Origin: Amborella trichopoda
Lineage: Eukaryota; Streptophyta; Magnoliopsida; Amborellales; Amborellaceae
Assembly: GCF_000471905.2 (NCBI RefSeq)
Contig: NW_006497735.1
Location: 2,811,104-2,875,103 of the forward strand
Reading direction: 5' to 3'
DNA length: 64,000 nt
The notes beneath the pieces are model-generated. The model was not told the DNA's origin, ran no database searches, and saw only the letters and a program-made list of their open reading frames with translations. Positions 10,070 to 21,700 of this stretch are shown here, in pieces. A program made the translations under genes and the position numbers. The number at the start of each line of letters is the position of its first letter. Position 1 is the first letter of the stretch.

Positions 10070-12028
10070 TGATGGAGGACAAAATTATTCTTGTTTTCAA
10101 TTATTTAATTTCAAAGGATGTGTGTTCTAATTTGAATTTTAGGGATTAGGATTTTTAAGTTTTCTATGGATTCTTTATGTGTGTGTGCGTGCGTGTGGTT
10201 TTAGGAGTTGTTTAGAAAAGTTGTTAGGGTGCTTATGGAATATTTTGTTTTATTATAGTAAAAATATCATTACGAATACAAATTTTGTTTAATCATGACT
10301 TCTATTTTAATTAGAATTAGGATTTCTTGGGATCTAATTGAGGCCCTTTTTATAAATATGGGTATGAGAATTCAGAATAGGGAGCTGCGTCTTGAGATTG
10401 TTTTTTGGGTTTAACCAAGGTGGAGCTGTTCAAGCATGGCTTGCAGGTTTCCTCTTCCAATCAATAGATAATCTTATTTTCTTACCTGCGACATTCTTCC
10501 TGCATCAATTGGTATCAAAGAAGAGACTTTGTGATTGGCCAGGAAAGAAATTTTCGATCAACTAGGTATCATGATTTCAGATAGGGTTTATGATTTCAAC
10601 TCAGTGTTTGCTGATTCCAACCTAGGTTTGTGAATTCACCCCAGGGTTTGTGATTTCAGCCTCGGCTTCTTGATTTTCAACTGGGGTTATTTTATTTTCT
10701 ACTTACGGATTTCGATGAATCCAGGGGAGCAAAAAGGGGTTGAGGAAGTGGAGCTCTCATGGACTTACCTAGTAATGCCAAGATAAACAAGTTGAAATCA
10801 CAAAAGGCAAGTTCACCAACTTGCACAACAACTCTGAGGTATCATTTATGGGCAAGGCAGATCTTTCTGCCCAAGAAGATGTCGTAGACAACCCTTTTTA
10901 CTATCGTGCTCCACCTGATCTATTGAGTGAAGGTGGGCACTTCCAATTTTGATGAACGTGATTTGACTACAACCAGGGGAGAGGTAATCTTGCTGCTTGT
11001 GCGTACATTGTGGTTCGTAAGATTAAGTAGGCTGAGGGTGTTGAATCTTTATTTTCATCAAGTCGTTTCCAAACTAAGCATGTTGTAGATTAGGATACGC
11101 CACCAGTCTTCGACACATTCTCAAATGCAGAATAAAATCTTATAACACATCTGATCTACAATGACAACAATATATCATTCTTGAACCAATTGTTGAAGAA
11201 GAAAAAGATGGAAGGGCTCCAAGGAGAATCAATAGGAGATGTTTGTTCCACCATCGAATCCAGTGTTCATCTCAAACATGCACCCATCATTTGTTCTAGG
11301 GCTGAACTTAAGCAAAGTCAGTAAGTCCGTGGCTGAACTCTCTCGACATACAATGAACCATTCCTCGAGGTGTTCTAAAAAAAGTTTATGTGCTTGTTTG
11401 GTGATTTCAAAACCACCGTATCAATGCATAATTGTTGTTGTTTTGATTGGGCTAATAAGCCCCATGGGTCCAAGGATTCATTGTTGCAAAAGGGTGTGCG
11501 ACTAATGCAAAAATTCATCTTAGCCTACTTTAAAACTCGAGGATAAGTTTTCTCCAACCAAGGGGGTCCAATGCAAGACATAATCATTCTTATTTTTAAT
11601 TTCGGATTAATTTCAAAGTATGTGTATTTTTAAATTTAATTTTACGGATTACTTTTAGGGTTTTAAGTTTTTAGGGATTTCTAGTTCATTCTTTTAATAT
11701 TTTTATGACTTTATAAGTTGCTTGGAAAAGTAGTTAAGAGTGCTGATGGAATATTTCATTGTATCAAGGGTAAAAATTCCACTACAAATTATTTTTTTAA
11801 TTATGACTTCTATTTCAATTAGAATTGGGATTTCCAGGGCTCTAGGTGAACTCTTTTATTATACATAGGGTCAGCTATAGAGAATTTAGAATAGAGAGTT
11901 GAGTTGCGATTTTTTTATCTGGTTTAACTAATGCAAAGCCATTGAAGCCTAGCTAGCGGGTTTCCTTCTTAATTTTCCATTCAATATATTATTTGTTTTT
12001 TCTTCCAAGCGAAATTTTTTCTACATCA
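10070..12028 (+). mobile_element. Short Ty3/gypsy-like LTR element, fossil
   Basis: Two direct LTRs: 10070-10507 (TGATGGAGGAC...CTGCATCA) and 11569-12028 (CAATGCAAGAC...CTACATCA). Directly after the first LTR comes TTGGTATCAAAG, a primer site for initiator-Met tRNA. Before the second is the gypsy-type 'actcgagga...ttctccaacc' segment with a purine-rich tract. The internal part is only about 1.06 kb and shows no recognisable pol, so it is a broken or non-autonomous copy. The LTRs differ at many sites, which implies considerable age. Confidence 0.85.
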
Positions 12029-12518
12029 AATTTATGACCACTATTTGGACTTGTTAATACATTATTAGACATTACTTGCTAACTATGGGCATACATCAAG
12101 CAATGTTGAGCCCTAGGGTTTTAGCCGAGGTTCAGGTTAAGGCTTGAAAGTGCAAAATGCAAACCCATGATTAGGTTCTCTTTTAGTCGACATGCTTCTT
12201 TTCAGGTTTTGTCATACATACAGCCAGAGACAATTACTTTCCATATCTGTTATGGGAGAGAATGGAAAACCAGTCCATCATGTAGAAGTTGTTACAATGA
12301 AGTGTTTCTTAGGAAAAGGAGTTCCATAGAAGTAGTGGTCGTGTTGAGATCCGCCTCATTTAGTCATCCCACTCTCCCCCTTATCTCTCTCTCTCTCTCT
12401 CTCTTATTTTCTCTCTACAAAGAAAGTCGTTGGGACGTAAGATGTAGTTAGTAAGTGGCAGTAAGTAGTTAGAGGGTAACTTACCGAAAGCTCGCCAGAC
12501 ACTTCCTTTCGTCGTAGA

Positions 12519-12568
<50 letters not shown>

Positions 12569-12956
12569 CTTGGTTGAAAGGGTGACATATTTTCTTGCAT
12601 TAGTTCCCAATAAATAAAGATTCACTTACCAAGGGTAAAGAAAAAACAAGTCCCTCAATCTTTAAGCATCTATAATAAACATCTAAAATGGAACCTGGGT
12701 GGCAACCAAACAACATTTAAGTTTTATGAGTAAATGCAATTATACTATCTGAAACTTATTTGGGATATATCTGGTGCATCCAAACAGGGCCATGGCATCC
12801 TGCGACTCAATCTTGAGACATCCATTTAGGCAGTATCTAAGGGGCCATCGTCTGCACATAGTATTTGTTTTACACTAGTTTAGAATATTTTAGTTAAAAT
12901 GTGCCAATTAGAGGAGCTAGATGAAGTTTGTTGCATTTTGTGCACGTAATTGGAAG
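12029..12956. repeat. Intron with CT and GA microsatellites
   Basis: Contains (CT)n at about 12383-12405 and (GA)n at about 12530-12566, about 130 bp apart. The rest is unremarkable and ends at the TSD of the outer hAT element. Confidence 0.8.
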
Positions 12957-14012
12957 CATTGTTTTAAAAAGCGGACTACCCATGGCCTGGGGGGCCGTCT
13001 AGGCGGTCCAGAAGGCTTGGACGCATCGCCTAGACCTAGGCGGCCAAACTAGGCGGATATCCCTGGACGCCCGCTTAGGTGCTCGGGAATCCGCCTAGGC
13101 GCCCACTCGGGCGGCGGCCCAAGGCATGCGCCCCACCCAAGAGCAGAAATGCAGCTCCTTAAGGGTATTTTTGGGGCTGCGCCCCACCCAGGAGCAGAAA
13201 TGCAGCTCCTAAAGGGTATTTTTGGGTCATTTTTTTAATACTAAAGGGCAGAATTGTGGGTTTCATTTGAAACTTGAAACCCATTAGAGGCTATTTTAGA
13301 AAGAGAAAACCCCAAAACAAAATTTTTTTTACTTGGCCGCCCAGGTTCTAGACGCCCACCTGGGCGGGGCCACCTAGGCGCAGGGGGGCCTGGACCCCTC
13401 GACCACCTAGGTGCCACCTAGCCAGTGTTTTAAAATGCGGCCGCATCGCCACATATGCGACCGCATCATGCGGGATGCGCTCGCATCCGCATCTTATCAC
13501 GCGCATATGTGCTTTTGACAGATGCGCCACATCGGCCTCATCATGGCCGCATCCCGCATCATGGCCGCATCAGACCACATCTCGCCCACAAATGTTTCCA
13601 CGAATTTTTTTTTTTAATGTTTAGGAAAACTGTTTGGGGGTTACTATACCCCCCAATCGAAGATTTCCAACCACTTTTGTGGCATTTTTTGCATCAAATC
13701 GAAAGAAAAAAAAATTTTGCGAAATTTTTTTTTTCATCCAAATGTTTGATTTGGCGGTTGTTTGATACTTGGATGTTCATTTGATGCCTTTTATTGTTGA
13801 TTTGGGGATGTTAAGGTAAATTTGTGATAAGAAATTGGGTATTTCAGAGGCCGTGAAGAAATCGAGCACTACTTCACAGAGTTGGTAACCTTTTATTCCT
13901 TCTTGTACAATAATACTGTTATACTTGGGCAATGTCCTCTTCCCAGTCTTCTAGTAACAAGGATCCGGCTTGAAAATATGCTAAACTAAAAAATCCAAAA
14001 GATAGAAATTGT

Positions 14013-14198
14013 GTGATATGCTTGCTCTTGGGAAATATTTATATGGGTGGTATTTTTGGACAAAAAGAGCATTTAACCAGAATTTCTGGGAATGTAAGAG
14101 CATGCCCACAAGCTACAGATGATATAAAAAAGGAGATTAGAGAATATTTGGATAGATTGAAAAAAGATAAAGAGAAAAAAAAAAAGAAAAGAAAATAA
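14013..14198 (+). pseudogene. hAT transposase, BED zinc-finger segment
   Basis: Encodes NCVICLLLGNIYMGGIFGQK, EHLTRISGNVRACPQATDDI, then KKEIREYLDRLKKDKEKKKK. This is the BED-type finger and basic linker typical of plant hAT proteins (C-x2-C ... H ... C), which binds the element's own ends. It stops at 14198. A (GAT)n-coded Asp run follows (about 14225-14256), and the frame does not join the next segment, so the gene is broken here or an intron intervenes. Confidence 0.75.
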
Positions 14199-14310
14199 TT
14201 ACTTGATGATATGCAATTATTTGATGATGTTGATGATGATGATGATGATGATGATATGTCTGAAGTTCTATGAGGCAAAAGGGTAACCTCAAGAGAGAGG
14301 GTTCTAAATA

Positions 14311-15264
14311 TTGGTGGTAGTGCTAAGAGAAAAACATCTCTCTCTAAGGGGCCAATGGATTCTTTTTTCACCCCGAGCCCCAAAATTGTGGTTCAAGAGA
14401 GAGAAAAAAACAAAACAAACCACAATTGACAATAAATATAAGAAAGAACAAAGGAAGTCGGTATGTAAGTGGATTGCAAAGTGGATTTATATGGCCGACA
14501 TTCCTTTTAATACTATAACTCTGGATAGTTTTGCATGTATGGTCCAGGTAATTGGGCAATATGGCCCAAGACTTATTCCTCCTTCGCTACATGAGGTTAG
14601 GGAGCCCTTGTTGAAGGATGTTGTATTTGATGTGAATAAAATTTTGATTTCTCAGAGAGAAGGGTGGGAGAAATATGGGGCCACTATTATGTGTGATGGT
14701 TGGTCCGATGGGAAATCAAAGCCATTCATTAATTTTTTGGTTAACTGCCTAACAGGTACTTTTTTTGTTAAGTCTATTGATGCATTAGACAAGTCACATG
14801 ATGGTATATATTTATCTGGCTTGATGGATGAGATTGTCGATTTTGGTGGGGAGCAAAATGTGGTACAAATTACCATTGACAATGGTGCCAACTATGCTGC
14901 AGCTGGGCATTTCTTGACTTTGAAAAGGAAGCATATGTTTTGGACACCTTGTGCAGCTCACTGTGTTAATCTTATGCTTAAGGAAATGGGTACAACATCT
15001 TTATTTAGTGGGGTGATTTTAAGAGCTATGTTTGTTGTTGGATTTATTTACAATCACACTATAGTCCTAAGAGAAATGAGGTCTTTTACAAAGAAGAGAG
15101 AATTAGTGAGACCGGGTATCATTAGATTTGCTATGTCATTGCTCACTCTTCGAAGCCTAGCCAAGCAAAAAAGTGCCTTGAGGATCATATTTGCTTCAGA
15201 GCAATGGAGTAAAAGCAAATGGTCAAGCATAAGGATGGGAGAAAGGCTGAAAAAATTATTTTGA
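14311..15264 (+). pseudogene. hAT transposase, DUF659 catalytic segment
   Basis: An open stretch of 317 codons. It carries MADIPFNTITLDSFACMVQV, then IGQYGPRLIPPSLHEVREPL, the MCDGWSDGKSKPFINFLVNC box of DUF659, TIDNGANYAAAGHFL with the expected Asp, and FWTPCAAHCVNLMLKEMG. KKRELVRPGIIRFA and FASEQWSKSKWSS follow. These are the core of the plant hAT RNase-H-like transposase. The frame ends in a shift at about 15220-15264, where the next segment begins in another frame. It is too transposon-like, and bracketed by TIRs, to be a host gene. Confidence 0.85.
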
Positions 15265-15852
15265 ATACATCTTTTTGGAGTCAAATAATTATTGCATTGG
15301 AGGTGGCTCGCCCTTTAATGAGAGTGTTTCAACTGGTTGATGGTGATGCGAAGCCCGCCATGGGCTACATACATGAGGCAATGACTAGGGCAAGAACTGA
15401 AATAAAAAGATGTTTTAAAGGATGATGAAAATATGCGAAAGGCTATTCTTGAAATTATTGATAGGAGATGGGATACCCAGCCTCACAGGCACCTCCATTC
15501 AGCCGGTTATTTTCTAAACCCATCTCTTCACTACAAGCACCCATCCATTGAGTCAGATCGTGTAATAAATGGTGGGTTCTTAGATGTGCTGGAGAGGTTG
15601 GTGCCAAACAAAGATATCCAAGATGAGATCCAGAGCCATAAATTGATTAAGTTCAAGTTAGCTTTGGGAAACTTTGGGAGAGATATTGCCACTCGAAATA
15701 GGGACACTATAGATATAGGTAAAGGCCAAAAGCTCAAAAATAATCTTGCTTCTTACTTTATGTATAGTTCCATTGTTTATTTTATACCCTTAATTTTTAA
15801 CTATATTCTAAATTATAAAATATTATACAGCTGCATGGTGGGCATTATATGA
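15219..15852 (+). pseudogene. hAT transposase, C-terminal half, broken
   Basis: Two frames continue the protein. 15219-15425 carries KHKDGRKAEKIILNTSFWSQ with IIIALEVARPLMRVFQLVDG. 15433 onward carries MRKAILEIIDRRWDTQPHRH and LHSAGYFLNPSLHYKHP, the standard hAT hinge and insertion domain. A frameshift near 15420-15430 separates them. After about 15720 the frame runs into an AT-rich stretch that looks like an intron (gtaaag near 15719 to tacag near 15831). Confidence 0.8.
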
Positions 15853-16490
15853 AAGCGAGACACCAAATCTACAACGTCTCGCTATTTGAGTGTTGAATCT
15901 CACATGTAGCTCATCTGGTTATGAGCGCAATTGGAGTGCATTTGAGCATGTAAGTCCTTTACTCCTTATTCCTGAATCCTTATTTCTTGAATTTCAATTT
16001 TCTAGTCTAAAATCTAATTTATCTGATTTCAAATTTCTACCACAGCTCCATACAAAAAAAGAAAAAGGTTGGAGAAGAAAAAGTTGAATGATTTGGTTTA
16101 TGTGCGGTATAACGAGCGGCTTAGGGAGAGGTATGAAAATCACACGAAGCTCAACCCGATTCAATTATATGAAGCTGAAGGTGATTCCATAAGTGAGGTG
16201 ACCGTGGATCCAAGACAAGAGCACGTGTTTGAGGGTGAGGATCTTACATGGATTGATGTCGAGCTAGCAACAGGGGTTAATAAAGAAGATCGACCTAACA
16301 CAAGAGCACAAAGGAGTAGAGGAGCTGCTGGTCTAGTCGCACTCGCACATTAGCTTTAGAGGTCGAGGAGGAAGCTGACTCAGAGGAGACCAATGAAGAA
16401 GAATACATGGAGGCCGTCGAGGATGATATTGATGATGCGCATGAGGACTCTCAAGATGACTTGTCTGATTGATATTTGAGAAAATAAAGT
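15830..16490 (+). pseudogene. hAT transposase, dimerisation domain and tail
   Basis: Reads AAWWALYESETPNLQRLAI, one stop (CGA to TGA-type change), then VLNLTCSSSGYERNWSAFEH. That is the hAT family C-terminal dimerisation motif (SSxxERNWSxFE). A gt...ag intron (15950-16044) precedes KKLNDLVYVRYNERLRERYE and an acidic tail (EDLTWIDVELATGV). The order is exactly that of intact plant hAT genes, so only a handful of changes separate this copy from a coding one. Confidence 0.8.
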
Positions 16491-16963
16491 TCAAATTTCA
16501 AAATTGACTCTCAGAATGGATGATTGTATTAATTTATTAACTATTAACTCTTCTTAAGCTTGACTTTTGGTTTGTATTTTGTAATAACACTATTTTGTGC
16601 CTATGGTTGTACTTATGGTTGTGCTTATGGTTGTTGATTGTTGAATGCTTTATGAAGCTGGTTTCAAGTTTCTAGTTTCTATCAGGGGATAGTGGATAAC
16701 TGGATACAGAATCTTCGACAGCTAATAGTTTTGAAGTTAATCATTAAACTAAAATACCTACTATCACATATATCACCTTCATATTTTTTTCTATGCATTA
16801 ACTTATTTTTTTAGATTTTTTAGAATTGTTTTACATTTATTGACCGCATCATCACGATGCACCCGCATCCGGGCCGCATCGAGCTGCATCGGCCCCCCCC
16901 CCATCACATCAGTTCCACATCCCGCATTTTAAAACGCTGTGCCTAGCGCTTTTTGAAACACTG

Positions 16964-18735
16964 ATTGGAAGTTTCCCTCTATGCACATGTGGTCTTTATG
17001 ACGAAACCGCATGTCAATATACATTTCCATCATAGTAATCATGAATACATCTCTATAACACATGGTTACCATGATGACACATATACCTGTGGTCACTATG
17101 ATGACACACATATATACAGCAGTCATTTACTTGTGGTTGAAGGCGACTGGTTATGTAGGGAACCCAGGAGGTAAGTAACTTTTGGAGGGAGCTAGTTATA
17201 CAAGGGATGGGGTTAATAGAAGACTAAGTGTACTCTCCTACATGACTTACAGTTGATTCATCATATCCAACCATATTACTTTAATGTTGGCCATCACCAT
17301 GCTCACACACTCATGTTCACTCTTAGGAGGAAGATGGAGGCATGTCTAATCCTAAAGAAACTGAATATGTTATCATTGTACTAATGATGTTGCAAAGACA
17401 CTCCATAGATTTTGGGGGAAAGAGAAGTGAAATTCATCACAGAAGATAAGTTCCCAGTTGCTGTCCAGTTCTTAAAACCAGCACAGTCCCATCTATAGGG
17501 ATCTCCACGTATATATTTCCTCAAACAATTTGTTGCCTAGAGTTTTGAGTTTCAATTGAAGAGAAGATACTGCAGTGACACTTATATTTTAGCATGTACA
17601 TGAAGGAAAGTATCAAGGAGGGCTTGCTATTTCATAGAAATCCAATCACATAAAATTATGGAGGAGTTCTTCTGCGAGGTCAATTATCAATTATTTTAGC
17701 ATGTATATGAAGGAAAGTATCAAGGAGAGCTTGCTATTTCATTGAAATCCAATCACATAAAATTATGGAGGAGTTCTTTTGTGAGGCCAATTATCAATTA
17801 GTTTAAAAGATGTCTTACGTTGGGAAACCCCAACAAGTTTTTTATTGAGTTTCCCATTGTTTCTCTTCTTGTAAGCCAACAACTTGGCGTCCACAGCAGC
17901 TCAATCTTTATATAGTTATTTATATTTCGATGACGTGCAAAGAGCCCAGCCACCACACCAAGTCAAACTCCCCCTAGGGGATGAGCCAATTTTGGAAAAA
18001 CCCATGCGGTTCCAATGTGATTGGTATTAAAGTCAGATGCGAAACATTGTCAATCTGGATCCTTTAAAATCTGTTATCACAAGTCCTGAACAAGCAGCAG
18101 GAGCTTTAGCAAGGACCTCATTCTTAGTCCTTTGAAACCACAAACCTCAGAAGAATTGGACAAGCAAATTCTTTTGTGGACATCGAGCTCCTCAGTAGCT
18201 CATAGGCAGAATATAATGCATTTTCTCTTTGTATGCTTGTTCACATTATAACATCAGTGACAATTGCATTAATTTTGCAAAAAATATGCAATAGGGTTTT
18301 TGGAAGTTTAGAACGATATGCAGGCAAATTTAATAAATCAGTTTGTCGATATGGGCACCGAATCATAGGTAATTTCGCAATTCTACTTTCGAGCCAAAGG
18401 TGAAACACATGATCTTTTATACATACAATGCCGAACGTATCACTAATCAATATTTTATAAAACAGGACAGCCATCCAGTTGAACCAGTTTGTCCAAGGAC
18501 CAACACAAAAACGAGCCTAATTTTATTATAAAAAAAACCAAGTGTTTTCCAAGCGGGTAATTATACAATAACAATTTTTATCTTAGGTACAAGAAGTTTA
18601 CAATCAGTTGATGTCAAATAGGGGCAGCTAGGGGTGTGTTGTCCTCTTTCAAATTTCAAAAAACTTCTCTCGAACTATGCAACAAAACCCTAGACACTGG
18701 GTTTCACATCTAATATCTAGGGTTATTTGAGACGT
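16964..18735 (-). repeat. Intron with a 107-bp tandem duplication
   Basis: Two copies of a 107-bp unit at 17586-17692 and 17693-17799, about 93% alike by eye. The 16980-17130 part is rich in atgatgacacat motifs. No gene or transposon was recognised in the rest. Confidence 0.75.
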
Positions 18736-21700
18736 TCTAATGGTCGTCATCATCATCATTAGAGCCTTATGCCGCCTATATGAATCTTGGCCTCCGATTC
18801 TGCTCTATCGAGGGTCATACCCTACATAAGACCATAAGTTCCCATATCTTTCCTCACTACTTCCATCCATGTCCTTTTGTGCCTTCCACTTGAACCTACT
18901 CGCACCCCTTGACCTGTGTTGTATTAGATTTGTGTTGCACATGGCCAACGCACCTAAGTCTACTTTCCCTCATCTTATTGCTTATTGAAGCCACACATAA
19001 GTTCCCTGGAATATATACACTTTGAATTCCATCCTTTCTTGTCTTGCCACTCATCCATCTCAACATCATCATCTCAACTACACTTATCCTATGGGTATGT
19101 TGTTTCTCAGCAGCCCAACATTTTGTTCTATAAAGCAAAGTTGGTCTCACAGTTATCCCATAGAATGTCCCCTTCATCTTCATTGGTATGCGACAATCGC
19201 ATAAAACCCTGAATGCATATCTCCACTTCGTCCACCTAGCTCTAATTCCATACACCACATCTTCTTCAATCTCTCCATTTCCCTAGATTATTAATCCAAG
19301 ATATCGGAAATACTCTCTTTTAAATATTTCTTGCCCATCAATCTTAAGTACTTCATCTTTTCCACTCCTATTATTTCTAAGCCTCTATGCCAAGTATTCT
19401 TAAGTCTGGTTAAGTTTAAAACCTTTATATTCGAGAGCATCCCTCTAAAGTTATAACTTTGTGTTGATGTTGCTTCTAGTCTCATCGATTAAAACTGTGT
19501 CATCCGCAAATAACATATACCATGGTATCTCATCGTGTAAGTTCATAGTTATCCATATAACTAAGACAAAGAGATATAAGCTCAACGTCGATCCCTGATG
19601 TAGGCCAATGATACTGAAAACTCACTTCTCTCAACTAGTTGGCACTCCCTCATACATATCTCTCAGCATGTTAATAACTCAATATAACATCTGGAAACAT
19701 GTCTTAGTAATAGTTTTAAAAAAAAAAAAATCTGGAAACTTCTTTCTTTTTGAACACCTACCAAAATAAATCTCTAGATATCCCATTGATTCAAAAAGTG
19801 GTCCGTCAAGCGCTTAGGCTAGATGGGCGCACCACCCAGGCCTCAGCGGACCAACTAGGCGAGCTGTCCCAAGGCGCTTGCCTAGAACCAGCCTAAGCGA
19901 GCCTAGGGTACCTGGGCGAGCGACCAACGGACTGCGCCCGACTAGGTGAAAAAATACCCTTCGAGTGGCGTATTTTTTTTTTTTTTGTGTGAACTATAAA
20001 AAATGCATGAATATGCACATTTTTTACAAAAAATGTACCCAAAACAAAGTTACTGGACACCACTTGGCCCTTTTTGAATCTACTCCGCCCGGGTTTTGGG
20101 CAGGCTTCAATCGGCCTAGACCCCCACAGTCGCCTAGGGGCAGCCTAACAGTATTTGGAACACTAAGATACCCTATTTTAAGCTTTCTCTATATCAATAA
20201 ATACCATGTGGATGTATTTTCTATTCTCCCTTAACTTCTCAATCAAATGCCTAAGTAGCAAAATGGCCTCAATTGTTGACCTCACCAAATAGATTTTCTG
20301 ATACAACTCGTTTCATGCCTTAGTAGTTGATCATTCACTATCTCCCACAACTTCATAGTGTAGCTCATAACTTTGATCCCTCAATAGTTCTCGCAATTCT
20401 GCATGGCTCCTTTATTGTTGTAAATAGGTACAACATTACTTTTTCTTGATTTGTCTGACATTTTCTTTGTTCTAAACACCTCATTGTTGAACAGTTTGGT
20501 CAGCCGACATATGACAATCTCCCTTATGCACTTCCAAACCTCTATTGGGATACCATTTGGTTCTAAGGCCTTTTGTATCTTCATCCTCCTCTAAGCTTAT
20601 TTCACTTCAGGTATCCTGATCCTGCGCATGTATCTATGACCTCTACCTCATTTATGCCAAAGGTTCCTCCTAGCGTGATGTTCCCATATTGTTCGTCATT
20701 TAATAATTTTTTTAAGAAAACTCTCCACTTCGAGTTTACGTCATCATCCTTCGCCAAGACCCTTTGATCCCCACTCTTAATGTATCTACTAGATCCCCAC
20801 ACTTCCTCTCTTTAATATTTGATAGTTTGAAGACATATTTTTCACCTTTTCTTGTGCCCAGTTTATTGTAGAGATTATCATTAGCCTTAAGTTTAGTTGT
20901 ACTATTTTCTTAGCATTTTTGTCGCAATTTTTATACTCTTCTACATTTTGATCATTAATGTTATATTTCCAAGTTTCATAACAAGATCGTTTTTCGCAAA
21001 TGGCCTTCTGAACCTCATCATCCAACTACCATGCTTCCTTATCGGAATTTCTTTTCTCTAAAACTTCTTTCGCCACTTTTTTTAATACCATTAGCCATCT
21101 CATTCCACATGATTTTGACTTTGTGTTCAGAGTTCTATTTTCCTTCTTTATCAATTTGTCTCTAAAAAGGTGCATTGGCTCCTTTTTTTAATTCTATCAC
21201 CTAGTTTTTCAACAACTATTAATTTCACTCATTCTCTTCCATCACTTTATGCAAACATCCATAACTACAAGCCTACGTTGTGTGGTCAAATTCTCTCCTT
21301 GAATAACCTTACAGTCTTTACATGATGGTCGATCTACCTTCTCAACTAAGAAGAAGTCTATCTAGCTTTTGTAAGATCCACTTTATAAGTTATCAAATGC
21401 TCATCTCGATTTTAAAGTAGGTGTTTGCTATTCTAGGTTGTAAGCCACAAAAAAATCTTGAATAGCCCCACCCATCTATTTCTTTCCCCAAAACCATATC
21501 CCCTATTTACCCCTTCATATCCTCTACTACACTTCCCTGCATGACCATTTTAGTCCCCTCCGAAAAAAGGTCCTCTCACCATTTGGTATGCCTTGGACTA
21601 GTCAATCCATGTTCTCACAGAATTGTCTCTTAATTTTGTCCTCTAATCCTACCTGTGGCACAAAAGCACTAGTTACATTGATTATCTCCTCCCCTGACAC

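Larger units (their letters stand above)
13423..16939 (+). mobile_element. hAT transposon, near full length, nested in a MITE
   Basis: Terminal inverted repeats CAGTGTTTTAAAATGCGG (left) and CAGCGTTTTAAAATGCGG (right, reverse-complemented). Flanking 8-bp duplications are cacctagc (13415-13422) and tgcctagc (16940-16947), with two differences. Both subterminal regions carry many 'gcatcc/gccgcatc' motifs (13437-13580 and 16842-16925). The interior encodes a hAT transposase. 3517 bp. It sits 24 bp from the right end of the outer MITE, inside its TSD-defined span. Confidence 0.9.
12957..16963. mobile_element. Outer non-autonomous hAT (MITE) with perfect 8-bp TSD
   Basis: Left end CATTGTTTTAAAAAGCGG; right end reverse-complemented CAGTGTTTCAAAAAGCGC. 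Exact duplications attggaag lie at 12949-12956 and 16964-16971. Without the inner element it is about 480 bp: 12957-13422 plus only 24 bp or fewer on the right. Its body is packed with cctaggcg/gcctagg motifs and has a 51-bp tandem duplication (about 13127-13222, around 'gcgccccaccca'). No coding capacity. It was later split by the hAT element at 13423-16939. Confidence 0.88.

Noticed and set aside
14311-15264. 317-codon DUF659 frame as a domesticated transposase gene
   Set aside because: It is enclosed by matching TIRs and TSDs, and its N- and C-terminal parts are broken. There is no sign of host use.
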